A DNA stretch of 64,000 nucleotides from the NCBI GenBank assembly GCA_037074615.1, contig CM073527.1, forward strand, positions 4,614,848-4,678,847, read 5' to 3'. The stretch comes from Leucaena leucocephala (Eukaryota; Streptophyta; Magnoliopsida; Fabales; Fabaceae). The translations under genes and the position numbers were made by a program. Position 1 is the stretch's first letter; the number at the start of each line of letters is the position of its first letter. The notes below the pieces were generated by a model. It saw nothing but the letters and a program-made list of their open reading frames with translations, was not told the origin of the DNA and did not search any database. This document shows, in pieces, positions 50,650-63,171 of this stretch.

Positions 50650-51447
50650 GTGTAGTACTATCTTCCCCTCCACCGCTACCACGGCGACCACTAGCAACTG
50701 CTATTTTTTCCTTTACTGGAAATGAACCAAACCCAACACTAACCTCTGATTCTCTCTTATTGAACGCTCGCTCTGCACTATTATTGGCCTATCATCATCA
50801 TCTTCACTGATCTTTCATCGTCACGTTGCTTCCATGTTTTGCTTGGGAGGTTTTTGAGCTGGGTTATGGATCACATGCTATTTTCCTGGGTTGGTTTTTT
50901 CTCTGAGATCCGGTCTATTCTGGGAATCATTGCTTTTCGGGGGAGATCTACTGGCTTTTGAAGCTTATTGAGTTGTCTGGTTTCTCGAGATTGTAGCTTT
51001 AAGTTGTAAAAGCCAGCTTATTGAGTTAGTGGTTCTGGAAAAGTTGCGCTATGAAGCTTTTTCTTGAAGATTGTGACATGGGGTTTTGGGGGTTGATGAG
51101 AAAAATAAGCGAATGAGGCGGAAACCAATTTTGTTTTGTAGCGAAACTGGTTTTGGTTGAGGATTGAGGGGTGGAAATATCTTGGGGGTGTCTAAGTATT
51201 CGAGCTAATTCAATATCTGAGTGTGTCAAGTTAGCAAACGGTTTGTGTGGTCGGTGAAGAGGACATAGATAAGAAGAAGAATGATACTCAGCAGCCTTAA
51301 GGAAGAGATAAGAAGGATTTTTTTGTGGTGGGAGTGTAATTTGGCAAGAATTTTGTTGATAATTTGGTCTACTTAAGGGTGATTTTGAAAAATTTGACTT
51401 TGGGCTCGATTTAGAGGTTTTCTTGAAAACCTTGAAATCTTGCTGAA
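50650..51447 (+). promoter_or_regulatory. ARF 5' leader with six upstream ORFs
   Basis: Between the presumed start and the ARF ATG there are six complete upstream ORFs: 50722-50742 (6 codons, MNQTQH), 50834-50857 (7), 50866-50961 (31, MDHMLFSWVGFFSE...), 51051-51116 (21, MKLFLEDCDMGFWGL...), 51113-51160 (15) and 51281-51376 (31, MILSSLKEEIRRIFLWWECN...). The fourth and fifth overlap as ATGA. uORFs are known to reduce translation of ARF3 and ARF5 and to make it depend on reinitiation factors; a similar effect here is inferred. If an unrecognised leader intron exists, some would be spliced out. Confidence 0.6.
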
Positions 51448-54400
51448 ATGAGACTATCTTCATCTAGTTTTAGCCCTCCGCCTCCGGAAGGTATGCCTGC
51501 TGTTATTTGTGAATTCTCCTTTCTTGTTCTCATCTCTCTTCTTATCTCTATTTTCTTAGCATTTTTTTTTTAATTTTTTGCCATTTGTTAAAAGAATTTT
51601 GGTTTCTACTCAGATTCGAACTCAATCTTTAAGCCTAGAATAGCACTCGTACCACTTACCAACGCTCATGATTCTTCTTTTGCCATTTGTGTTTATGTAT
51701 TTTGGATTATTTTGAACGCTGAGGGGATATACCCACGGAAATTTTGTTGATGAACATGTTGGTTTATGCATGTTTTTAAGTTAACCTTTTTGATTATGTT
51801 CTTGCTGCCGTAGCTCAGAGATCAGATTTTTTGTTGTGTTATTTTCAGATCCTGGCTTTGACGTTAATATGCCAGAATCAATTTCTGCTGTTAAGACTTT
51901 TTGACTGCCGTTATGAATTTTTTCTGTGGCATAACATGATAAATTACATGAATTTTGTAGGAGAAAAGCGAGTCCTGGATTCAGAACTTTGGCATGCATG
52001 CGCTGGCCCTCTTGTTTCCTTACCAGCAGTTGGAAGTCGTGTCGTCTACTTTCCTCAAGGTCACAGTGAACAGGTAGGTGAAAAATAAATATACATAAAG
52101 CTAGATTTTAGCTCTTGAGGACAAGGTGTTTCAACTAGATGGTACTGTGGTAAGAATAATGTTAGATGACCAGAATCTGGGCGTGAAGGAACTATTTTCA
52201 TATTTTGTTTCTTTACCTGTTCTAGTTATGAATTGTCTCAGTTCGTTTTTTTTTCTTTCTTTCTGATGGTGCATGAAAACCATTACTTGTTAAATCACTT
52301 TTGAGGGACACCTGCATATTAATGGGTTTTTATATATGGAGATGTTATAAACCTATCTCTCCAAAACTAGATCATAGACATTTTTATTTGAAAGCATATC
52401 TCTCGTCTTTTCCTCCATGAGCTGCTTACCCGCATATTTTTAACTCAGTACTTTCTGCTTAGGTTGCTGCGTCTACCAACAAGGAAGTGGATGCCCATAT
52501 TCCTAATTACCCTAGCTTGCCTCCGCAGCTTATTTGTCAGCTTCATAATGTGACCATGCATGTAAGGCTGTTTATATTGGTTTTCTTGTGTTTCAGATTC
52601 TCCCATGTGATGATTCCTAAATTCTCTTTTCATTTCATCACTGATTTCTGTTTATTTGTTTTTGGATTCAGGCGGATGTGGAGACAGATGAAGTATATGC
52701 TCAGATGACCTTGCAAGCTCTAAATCCTGTATGATACCTATCTTGACTATTTGATGGCTTTTTGTTTGTTGAATGGCTATATTCTTCTGTTTCTGACCTT
52801 GACCTTGCTAGCAGCAAGAGCAGAAAGAGGCATACCTTCCAGCAGAGTTGGGCACTCCTAGTAAGCAGCCAACAAATTACTTCTGCAAAACTTTGACAGC
52901 CAGTGACACAAGTACACATGGGGGATTCTCTGTGCCACGCCGAGCAGCTGAGAAAGTGTTCCCACCTCTGGTAAAACTTTACCAAGATGTCATGATACGA
53001 GGTTTCAACTTATTCATCATTTTTTTTTTTTCAAATTTTAACGTCATAGTTTGAACTACAGGACTTCTCCCAACAACCTCCTTGTCAAGAGTTAATTGCT
53101 GGGGATTTGCATGGTAATGAATGGAAATTCAGACATATCTTTCGTGGTGAGTTCTGTGGCTGCTGAGATTATTTTCATTCTCTTTCCCATTTATTTTCAT
53201 TATAGCTGCAAATTTGTTCTTATTATTCTTGTTAGATAACGGTTTTCTCCACCATTCTTCCATAGGTTCAAAGTAAATGTACTTTTAAATTTATATTATA
53301 CGTTTTGTCTAAAAATTTTTCATTTGTCTTATTTTCCTGTAGGTCAACCCAAAAGGCATCTACTTACAACAGGATGGAGTGTGTTTGTGAGTGCTAAAAG
53401 GCTTGTTGCTGGTGATTCAGTCCTGTTTATCTGGTCAGTGATTTTCTGATCTTGTGGTCATTTTCCTTGCAAAACCTAAGCGTCTACTACTCATGTTTGG
53501 ACAACAGTTGAGTCTGTTGTTCCCCTCTAATTTTTGGCATGTCAGAATTGAATTATGATCTTTGATATTTATATGGTTGATTGCTTTGTCTTCTTGAACC
53601 AAGCGACATGACTTTATGTGGGGGAGACATATATGTTGCCATTGTTCAGCTTTACGATATTCTGTATCCTTTCAATATGGTATTTTTTATGCAAGAGATC
53701 CTAGATCTGGTCGCTACTGAAAGATAGTCTTCCTGTTCAATGTCCTGAGCACATTGTTTGGGCTTGAAGAATGTAGTTGATTATTTTCCTAGCTGCTTGA
53801 CTATGTGTTTTATGGTATTGTGTTAAGCATTGTTGTTGTCAATTGATATTTGGAATACCTCATTAATGATGCAATGCAATTATGTTCTCTTCAACAGGAA
53901 TGAAAAGAATCAGTTGCTTCTTGGTATCCGGCGTGCAAATCGCCCACAAACTGTGATGCCTTCATCAGTGTTATCAAGTGATAGCATGCACTTGGGGCTT
54001 CTTGCTGCCGCTGCTCATGCAGCCTCAACAAACAGTCGTTTTACCATTTTCTATAATCCACGGTACAGTTTGTCCTTTCTGCATGCTTTTTCAATCATTG
54101 ATGGCTTGATAATTTTGCTGTATTTGACAATCTTTTTACTCTTTCGAATATCAGCGCTAGTCCATCTGAATTTGTCATACCCTTATTCAAGTATGTTAAA
54201 GCTGTGTATCATACTCGAGTCTCAGTTGGCATGCGCTTCAGGATGCTGTTTGAAACTGAGGAATCAAGTGTGCGGAGGTAGATTTTCAATATGATATATT
54301 TACTTAGATATGACATAAATATCATAATTGCCTATTGGGGGATTATAATACATTTTTTCAATACCTTTTCTTTTGTTCAGATACATGGGCACCATAACTG

Positions 54401-57134
54401 GTATTAGTGACCTGGATCCTGTTCGATGGCCAAATTCACATTGGCGCTCAGTCAAGGTATGCTTAAAAAAACTCACAATCTTGGCTATGTTTTGGTATAG
54501 ACTAATGAATAATGGAGGGGGAGGACTGGTTTTATTGAAACCTCCCTCTTATTTGGAATTATCTTCATTAGTAGTACTGTACAATAAAAGGTTTTCAACC
54601 CTCTGATCCTCCCTGTATCAGTTTCCAAGTTTACCCAGTTTAAGTATTTTGAAGAACTAACTATTTATTGTTATGTCATTTATTGTTTGTATATTTCTAT
54701 ATCACATCTTAATAAAGGATAAATTTGTTAAAATGTCTTATAGTTAATTCATTTATTAACTTAATTGTCCTTATCAATGTTGAACTGTAAACACTGGAGG
54801 AAGTATCAATTTAAGCCTCCCTTTTCTTCCCTTTGTACCCTTTCTTGTTCACTTAAATTCTTCCCATTCATTTCCACTCCCAATACTCAGACGTAATCAT
54901 AATGATGTTATTTAAATACAATGAACGCTGCTTTTACTTATCCTGAAGCTACACTCCTTGTATTGCCAAATGAACAGTTTGTATTCATATGAAAGGTCTT
55001 AAAATCATATCCTTGGATTGCATTGCAGGTTGGCTGGGATGAATCTACAGCAGGAGAGAGGCAACCTAGAGTGTCCCTATGGGAAATTGAACCATTAACA
55101 ACATTTCCGATGTATCCATCATCTTTTCCTCTTAGGCTTAAACGACCATGGCCTCCAGGATTGCCTTCTTTCCAGGGTATGTTTAGTGTTTTATAGATGT
55201 TTCTGACATCCTAACATACGTTTAACTTAAAAGTTGATTAAATTTTCACGTCCCCTTTAAGGATGCATCTAATGGTAACTTCAAATGAAATGTTACCAGG
55301 CATGAAGGATGACAGTTTTAACTTAAGTAATCAACTATTATGGCTTCGAGACACTACAGACAGAGGTCTTCAGTCTCTTAACTTCCAGGGGTTTGGGTTC
55401 AATCCTTGGATGCAGCCAAGGCTCGATCCCTCCATGTTGACTTTGCCAACTGACATGTACCCAGCTATGTCTAATACTGCAGTTCAGGATATGAGGACTT
55501 TGGATCCTTCCAAACAGCATCCTTCATCTTTTCTTCAATTTCAGCCACAGAACTTCCCCAATAGGACTGCTGCTTTAAGGCAGGCTGAAATGTCCCAGCA
55601 GTCTCAATTGCAGCAGGCTTGTCAAAGCAATCAAGAGAATCAGAATTCTTCTCAATCCTTGGCTCCAACTCAGATGCAACTTCAGCAGCAGCACTCATTC
55701 AATAATCAGCATCAGCAGCCACAGCAAGTGGTTGATCATCAGCAGATTTCAAGTGCTTCTGCAATGTCTCAGTTTGTATCTACTCCACAACCCCATTCAC
55801 CATCCATGCAAGCTATGTCTTCGCTTTGCCAACAGCAGAACTTTTCTGATTCAAACTTGAATTCCATGAATTCATCTATAGTTTCTCCCTTGCACAGTAT
55901 CTTGGGTTCATTTTCCCAGGATGAATCATCCCACCTTCTCAACCTACCCAGGACTAGCTCTTGGGTACCTGTTCAAACATCCACTGCCTGGCCCTCCAAG
56001 CGTGTTGCAGTGGATCCTCTGCTTTCTTCTGGAGCTTCTCAGTGCACTCTGCCTCAGTTGGAGTTGTTAGGGCAGCCACAAAGTACTATGTCACAGAATG
56101 TCATTTCATTGCCACCTTTTCCTGGTCGGGAGTGTTCAATAGATCGAGAAGGGAGCACTGATCCTCAGAACAATCTTTTATTTGGTGTCAATATAGAGCC
56201 CTCATCTCTTATAGTGCAGAATGGGATGCCAAGCCTCAAGGGAGTTGGCAACAACAATGACTCTGGGATTGAGCCATTTCAGTCATCTAATTACCTGGAT
56301 ACTGCACTAACTGATTCTTCATTGAATCATGTAATTACACATAGCATCGCTGAATCAAACTTCCTTGAGATTCCAGATAATGGGGGTCAAGGAAACCCAC
56401 AAAACAAAACCTTTGCCAAGGTGAGTTTTCCCTCTGGGTTATTCTCTTGGAAACCGTTGATTTTTTCAATGTTGTAATGCAAAATACAGCAGATTTATGT
56501 GTCTTTCTCTGTTATTTGATGTTTTATTTAACAGGTTTACAAGTCAGGGTCCTGTGGAAGATCATTGGATATCACTAAATTCAGCAGCTACCATGAGCTG
56601 CGTAGTGAACTTGCCCGAATGTTTGGCCTTGAAGGCAAGTTAGAGGACCCTGTGAGATCAGGCTGGCAGCTTGTATTTGTTGACCGAGAGAATGACGTTC
56701 TTCTCCTCGGTGATGGCCCCTGGCCGTAAGTGTCTTTCTGTTGTCTGTTTTGAATTATTTGGTAGTTTTCAATATCTAGATTATAATTAAAATGGAATTG
56801 CCTACATGAGCTTCATGGTTTTTGGCTTTCCATCTGTTGAAGATCTATTTGTCCTGGTTCTGAAGTACCTTATTTTAATGAAATCAATTGATCATTCTAC
56901 TATTAGTTACATAAATAACTTGATCTTTCCTATGACAGGGAATTCGTAAGTAGTGTATGGTGTATCAAAATACTTTCTCCCCAAGAAGTGCAGCAAATGG
57001 GCAACAATGGACTTGAGCTTCTGAACTCAGTCCCGATTCAGAGGCTCTCTAATGGCGTCTGCGATGCCCATGCGAGCCGTCCTGACCCAAGAAATTTAAG
57101 CACTGGGATAGCAACCAATGGTGTGACAATCTAG
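51448..57134 (+). CDS. ARF6: Auxin response factor, ARF6-like (class A transcriptional activator)
   Basis: Fourteen coding exons give 887 residues: 51448-51490, 51961-52073, 52463-52561, 52672-52728, 52815-52970, 53062-53146, 53343-53433, 53898-54062, 54155-54277, 54381-54456, 55029-55176, 55300-56420, 56535-56725, 56939-57134. All junctions are GT-AG and keep frame. Domains: dimerisation-flanked B3 DNA-binding domain (~127-228; family DNA contacts correspond to H139, R184, P187, R189), auxin-response domain (~252-336), Gln-rich middle region (~386-759) typical of activators, and C-terminal PB1 (~760-850; K762 and [11 protein letters not shown] conserved). It binds auxin-response elements in the nucleus and is restrained by Aux/IAA proteins through PB1; ARF6/8 promote flower maturation and elongation. 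The middle region (GMKDD after LPSFQ) favours ARF6 over ARF8. Oddities: G820 for Asp in the acidic motif, G170 for Arg/Lys. miR167 site in exon 13. The exon 12 acceptor at 55299 was chosen because the earlier AG gives an immediate stop. Confidence 0.95.
56654..56674 (+). promoter_or_regulatory. miR167 target site
   Basis: The core AGATCAGGCTGGCAGCTTG lies across codons 799-806 (V-RSGWQL-V) at the start of the PB1 region. It matches the complementary site known in ARF6 and ARF8 transcripts; to my knowledge other ARF classes lack it. miR167 pairing leads to transcript cleavage and limits ARF6/8 expression. The sequence agrees with the known ARF6-type site, including the G opposite the usual mismatch position in the middle. 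Confidence 0.9.
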
Positions 57135-57345
57135 CTTTTGCATTCCCTCGTCTCTTTTGGATATATTAGACTCTTCCAACCCTTTGCAGGTTGTGGCAAG
57201 TACTTCCTAGTTTTAGCTTACGACCTACTCATAAGCTCTTTGTTTATCTTGTTTGTTTCCCTTGCTAGAACTATTTCATAAGATAATACTGTAATTATAT
57301 TGTATATTGTCCTTGTGGTACAATATATACTATACTTTATCCATT
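57135..57345 (+). terminator. ARF 3' UTR with candidate polyadenylation region
   Basis: After the TAG at 57132-57134 the sequence becomes T-rich (TTGTTTATCTTGTTTGTTTC, 57239-57258), followed by AATAAT-like signals (57284) and TTGTATATTG (57300-57309). This is the usual plant arrangement of far-upstream and near-upstream elements. The exact cleavage point is not visible. Confidence 0.4.
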
Positions 57346-57443
57346 AGGAAATCGAAGCTGTTCCTTTATCTCTATCACTTACATTTAAACACTGAGGAAA
57401 TCATTTTCTTGCTAGATATTTTTGGCATGAAGTGACTAATATG

Positions 57444-57589
57444 TGTCTACGGCTACAGTATTTAGGTGCTTGTTATCTGGTTTTTGATAAAACAAATTAC
57501 ATTTTACCTTACTAAATGTCTACGGCTACAGCATTTAGGTTCTTGTTATCTGGTTTTTAATAAAACAAATTACAGTTTACCTTACTAAA
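57444..57589. repeat. 73-bp tandem duplication downstream of the ARF gene
   Basis: Two head-to-tail copies (57444-57516 and 57517-57589) begin TGTCTACGGCTACAG and end TTTACCTTACTAAA. They differ at only a few positions (GTATTTAGGTG / GCATTTAGGTT; TTTTTGATAA / TTTTTAATAA; ACATTTTACC / ACAGTTTACC). A recent local duplication. Confidence 0.9.
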
Positions 57590-57599
57590 CTAAGGCCTA

Positions 57600-60500
57600 A
57601 TTACGAAATGAGTACATCAACATGTGCAACGTTAAAAATTTACTACAAGAATATTGCTTTAGCTGCAAATATCTTGACAATAATCTAGTTAACTCTTGCC
57701 CTATAGCATTTTGGCCACTGAAAGTGATGTACTTGTTTGACTTTTATGGAGTTGTGGTAAAAACCAACTGGGAAAGGGTTTGGAAGATTACCTCAAGTGG
57801 AGGTTTCTGGTTGAATCCTTGTTGCATGAAGTTTAGTGGCTAAAACAACATAAGAGGACATGAAAGATGATGTGGGAGTTATTGGACTTTCTGAGATGTC
57901 TATGAATTATTAATGGAGGATCAAGTATTTGAGTGACATTTTGAACATGAAGAGGACATGAAAGCCATGTGACGTGTCTGAAACATGCAGGGATGGGGAA
58001 ACAAAGCAACTTTTTTATTGATCTGAAAATGGGTTGCTTTTGTTTTCTTGTGTGTTTTGGCCATGCACGGTGGTGCCTTGGTGGAATGGTTTTAGCATCA
58101 TGAAAGGAAAATCAAAAGATGTACACAATTGTCCACTTCCTTCTTGTTTCATTGAACCCACCCATGTTAGTTCCTACTCCTCTGTCCTTGAGAATAAATA
58201 AGATTTGGGATAATATCTTAGGCATATCATGGCTCTAGATTCCAATTCCATGTTCATTCATTTATGATTTTTGGCTGAATACTTTAGATTAGATTTGATT
58301 TTTTTAAAAAAAAAAAAGAAAAAAAAATTATGTTGAGTCTTTATAATTTCACTTCATTTTTATTATGCCATGTTTTATTTTCTTTTAATTAGGTCCCTAT
58401 AGTTTCTTCTATCCTCATGATTTGGAAGAGAAATGACATTAATAGTTGATGACGAGGCTCTTACTCGCATATTCCTAGACTAATTTTGCGATATGGATAT
58501 AACTAAAATCAAAACCAACCATATTATATATAGAAGTTAAGGGACATCATAATATTTTTATTTTTATTTTTATTTTTATATTGATAATAAATAAATTTTT
58601 TAATTTTTTTAATTATGCAACAGCTTACTTATAGCATCAACATTAGACCTAATTAATTGATTATGAACATAAATGCTAACGTTTATAATTTAGAAAATTA
58701 TAAGGAACTAATAAAAAAAATTACAAAAATTTGATTATAAGGACTTTCAAATTAATTTTTATGTTTTGTTAGTTAAGTCTTTATATTTGATTTTGAATGT
58801 TTATATTTTAAAACTTTACCTTTTATGCAATTAAACATGTCCATTGTTATTTTTTTCTTCACAAACTAATAGTTTAAACATCATTTTATATGATATTTTA
58901 TAATCTAGTTATGTTAAATTAATGCAAGATTTTGATTGTTTAAATTAAATTTAGACATTTTTCCATTGGGGCATATTATGTTGTGGTATATAATATTCTT
59001 TTATAATAGTAGCGAAAACTTTTTAATGTATTACCAAGTCTTCTTTTTTATCAATCTTTAGTAATTAGTAATTGTTTAAAAATATAGCAAAAATAATTAA
59101 TTATATTCTTAAAATTTTATAATACCTAATTAAATTAAAAATGCATCTAGGTTGATCCGACGAAGTAATTTTAACTTATTTATTTATAAGTTACAATCAA
59201 TAATTAAAGATTAATGTGGGGTTCAAAATTTTTTAAAATTACTAATTAATTATCATTACGGGTTCAAAATCTCTTAAAAATTAAAATGGGGCTCAAAATT
59301 TTTTAAATATCAAATTTTTAATTTTTAATCATAATTAAAATTTATAATAATAATAAATAGTTAATCAATTATAAAAAAAATTTCACTTATCTATAAAGAA
59401 ATCTCTAGTTGGACTTCAAAACTAGTTTAGGCAGCATGGGTAGTAATCAAGTTTTGAACCTCTCACAGTTTAAAAAATTAATCTAGTTCCATGACAAATA
59501 TCTTCAAACCATGACGTAAAATTCCTCTTCCCATTAATGAATTTGTATTGACCTGAAACTAACTTAGCGTCGTTGCACGTGCTACATCTACTTATTATAA
59601 TTTTATGGAAAAATTAATATGTAAATCTTTATAATTTATTCCAAATTTAAATTAGCTATTTATATTTTTTTTATTTAAATTGAATCCTTGCAATTTGATC
59701 TATAGGCATTTATCTTTGACTGTACCAAATATTAATTTTAGTTTATAGAATTTTATAGACCATGGAATCTCTTTCAATTCCTTTAATACTATTTTAAGAC
59801 TTGTGTATTTCTATTAATAGAATTTCATATATTCTATAAATTAAAATTAACCGATTAAGTAATACAAGCTGGATTCAAATAAAATAAAATACATAGATAT
59901 GATTAACCATTAGGACTTTTGAATTATTTTTTTCTAATTTTTTATTCAGAAGGACTCTTTTTTTTAGTACAAATTTTTTTAAAAAGGGGTTAGTCTCACC
60001 TTCAATTGAAATGTAGGGTAAAGTCTCTTTTCCTCCAAAACGATATCAATATCGGGTAAAATGAGCCATTAATTATCTTCATGCGTAAACCTAGGCACCT
60101 ATGAGTTAGAATGCTTCTTCAAATGTCGCGACTGGAGCTATAACAAAATGGTACTTTCCAGGAATCGAACACTTTCTAAATGGTCGTATATATCACCCCT
60201 TTGTCAGATGAAATCATGGATAATGAGTTATTAGAGAGACCTGATTATTATGTTTTTACCCTTCTCTTCAACAACTTAATTTCTTGTATATTCCAAATTT
60301 GTTGGAATTTTTATATTATATGTAGATAATATATTTCATGAAATGTAAAATATAATTAACAAGTATTAGTATTATTAGTAGTAGCATAAATAATCTATAT
60401 AAAGCTGATGAAAAGAAAAGTTAAAAGTGATGAAGAGAACCAAAATTTCAAAAGTAGGTCATTTCATAATTCCAATTCTCAATATTTTGAAACATAAAAG

Positions 60501-62031
60501 CTAATAAGTATTAATAGTATTAGTAATATAATAAATTATGCATATAAAAGGTGATGGAAATAAATAAATGATTGGTAGGAAGTGAATAAATGGTGATGTT
60601 GAAGATTGAGTTATTGGTTGGTAGTTATGAGTTTAATTAAGTGACAATGCCCAAAATTTCAAAAAGAAGTAATGACTCCCACGTTGTAAGAGGGCCCTAT
60701 AAACCTATGCATTTGTCCCTCCCATATACCTAACCATGTGTTGTTTCACCATTTCAAGTTTCACTATGGAAAAACGTACTAAAATCTGACCGATCGTTAA
60801 ATCAGATAATAATGCAAGAATAATTGATTTAATTGTAATTAAACTGAGAAATGATTAAAATAAAATAATTTAATTAAAATATATAAAAGTATTTATTATA
60901 CTCAACCATGAAAAGGCAATATTTAAATAAAAAATATTAATCTATAAATAAATAAAATCTTACATAATTTAATAAAATAAAGTTACTAAAGCACAAATCT
61001 AACACTACTATTTTGTTTTAACTCAAAATGGCACATTTCATACTCTACAAGGAGAGAAAAAAATATAAAATATAACATGATTGGCATGTAAAACTTTTAT
61101 CAGACTAATCAGAAAACTGACACACTGATTTATTGGTAGGTTTATTAGTCAAATCGTCTAAAACAAATCTTGTTTTAATACCATTCTATAAAGCAGCATG
61201 TGTGTCTATTTAATTAAATCAATTATAGATAAAAATATATCAGGTTTTTAATAGAGTCATGAGAACTGACATATTTAACTATATATAAATTTTAAATACG
61301 TTTTAAGTCTATTTAAATATTTTATTTATAAATATATAAATTTAAAGCCTATTTACATCTTGTAAGGCTTAAAATATGAGGTATTTTTAATTATTTAGTT
61401 ATAAGCCCATGCTTATTTAGCTAAAATTTAGTTTGACCTATTTCTATCCTTAATATTAATAAATATAGAGTTTGATTTTTTATTGTTTGTAAAAAAAGTT
61501 TATGAAATGAGTCACTAGGGATATTTTATTTTGATATATATATATATATAAGGGAGAAAATATAGCTCTTATTCTTCTTAATAAGTAATCACATTTGTTA
61601 CCCATAAGATAAATTAGAGACCCTTATGGCCTTTAAAATAAAAACTTTGGTTAGTCACAACAACTTTCCTCTTATCGACTCCTCTTTAAGTATTGGTTGT
61701 CGTTCAAACAAAAGGTTGTAACGTTAATATGTGTGTGTGTGTGTGTGTGAACTGAAAGAAAAGATTTAGAGTTAAAACAATATACATGCTTGGTTTCTTC
61801 ATTTTAAGGATGTTTTTGTGTTCAAAACATAATTTTCTACTACAACTTGTTCCCTACAAAATTCTTTTCTAATAGAAAACCACTTTTTTAAAAAGCTAAG
61901 ATAAACGCTACAAAACTCTACCATAAAAATTTTTAAAAAAATATATAAAATTCCTAACGCATGATAGTTGCATAAAAAATATAAAATATAAAGTTTATAG
62001 GGATATGCATTATTCACAACTCATAAATAAT
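57600..62031. other. Intergenic AT-rich DNA
   Basis: No supported gene. 58330-58720 and 59600-59760 contain dispersed-repeat motifs (GGTCCCTATAGTTTC; AATCTTTATAATTTATT) also seen near 46.25 kb. A less AT-rich patch at 59980-60200 shows no recognisable feature. Microsatellites: (AT)n 61533-61550, (TG)10 61730-61749. Confidence 0.4.
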
Positions 62032-62806
62032 AGGGAAAAAGACAAGAAAAATCCATATCAATTTCAAAATAACAATTTAGGTATCTGAATATTTAAAAGG
62101 ATAGATTGGCAAGAGGCCCAATTTGTCATTTACAAATTTAGGTAAAAAGACCAAATTACCCCTAGAAGCATTTGAAGAAAAAGTTAGAGAATGAAACTCA
62201 TAATAAAGTGGGAAGCAGGAGATTAGTTTCTAACTCTCATCGAACATTGCTCTAAAAATGGAATTCTGGCAAGCGTTAACAAGGGTAGTAGCTTCCGTTT
62301 CAAATACTCTACCACAAAAACATATCTCAGATATGAACAAACTATGTTTTCAAAGCAACACAGTGCTTTATCGTTGTTCGTTAGTTTGGTAATTTTTATA
62401 ACAAATTGTTACGTATTTGCTTTCTATCTAACCAATCAGTGATTTGATACTTAAATCAATAAGGAGGGATCAATTAACCTGTGCAAATGAATGTGTCTCT
62501 CGCATGATTATGGGAGATGCTTGTCTTTTCTTTGACTGAGCAAATTATTGATATTTGCTTCTTCTGTGACTATTTTCTAGCCAAGTTCTACCTTACTTGC
62601 AATAGTCATAACGATATTTTATATGTTTTCTAAATCCTCTTGAAGCTTATCTTGCTTGAATTGAACTACTGATTTCTAAAATTTTATAGATAACCAATAC
62701 TAACATCGAGCTTGTTATTGTTTTGTCCTTGTATTTGAATAGTTACTAGGGAAACATGAGGTTTCCACTTTCTTTTTATGATTAAACATCCTTTTTATGA
62801 ATGTAG

Positions 62807-63050
62807 GAGATGAAATGACATGGGTAATTTGGAAAATGATAAAAACAAAATGGTTGTGTCTTGCATCATCTTCATGAAATAGTCAGACTCTTCTCTTTTC
62901 TCTTGAATATTATATGCATTTTCCTCTCTCCCTTATTCTTTATGCAGCTTATTTTCCCTTATTTGGAGCTAGATATTAAGTATTTTGACCTTAGCCTTCC
63001 TCATCGTGATGCAATTAATGATAAGTTACCATTGAAAGTGCTGAAACAAC
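62807..63050 (+). pseudogene. Captured NADP-isocitrate dehydrogenase fragment, left arm
   Basis: Two exon pieces are visible. The first, from 62807 after a TGTAG acceptor, encodes GDEMTWVIWKMIKTK, matching the family's GDEMTRVIWKMIKDK near the N-terminus. The second, from 62948 after TATGCAG, encodes LIFPYLELDIKYFDLSLPHR then DAINDK. A missing base at about 63026 then shifts the frame, hiding VTIESAETT. The parent enzyme converts isocitrate to 2-oxoglutarate with NADPH in cytosol, peroxisome or organelles. Only the N-terminal portion of about 45 residues is present here. Trp replaces Arg in GDEMTR, so decay has begun. Confidence 0.88.
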
Positions 63051-63171
63051 AGTAGGAGCATAAGGAAATAAGCAAATATTGGATACCAAGTAGACAGCGT
63101 AATATTGATCATAACATTAAAATGGCATATACTGAAGAGTGAAAATATCAAAAGAAATCTTCAAGAATGAG

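Noticed and set aside
51026..51463. 145-codon open frame on the minus strand
   Set aside because: It lies antisense to the ARF leader and first coding exon, has no recognisable domain, and its composition (Ser/Pro/Lys) reflects the antisense of the leader.
55263..55299. ATG at 55263 as the start of a separate gene or of exon 12
   Set aside because: The open frame continues into ARF exon 12, but homology (LPSFQ-G-MKDD) and phase place the acceptor at 55299; the earlier AG at 55260-55261 would give a stop after two codons.
55471..55698. 75-codon minus-strand frame
   Set aside because: Antisense of the Gln-rich ARF exon 12; CAG-rich codons read backwards give open Leu/Ala frames.
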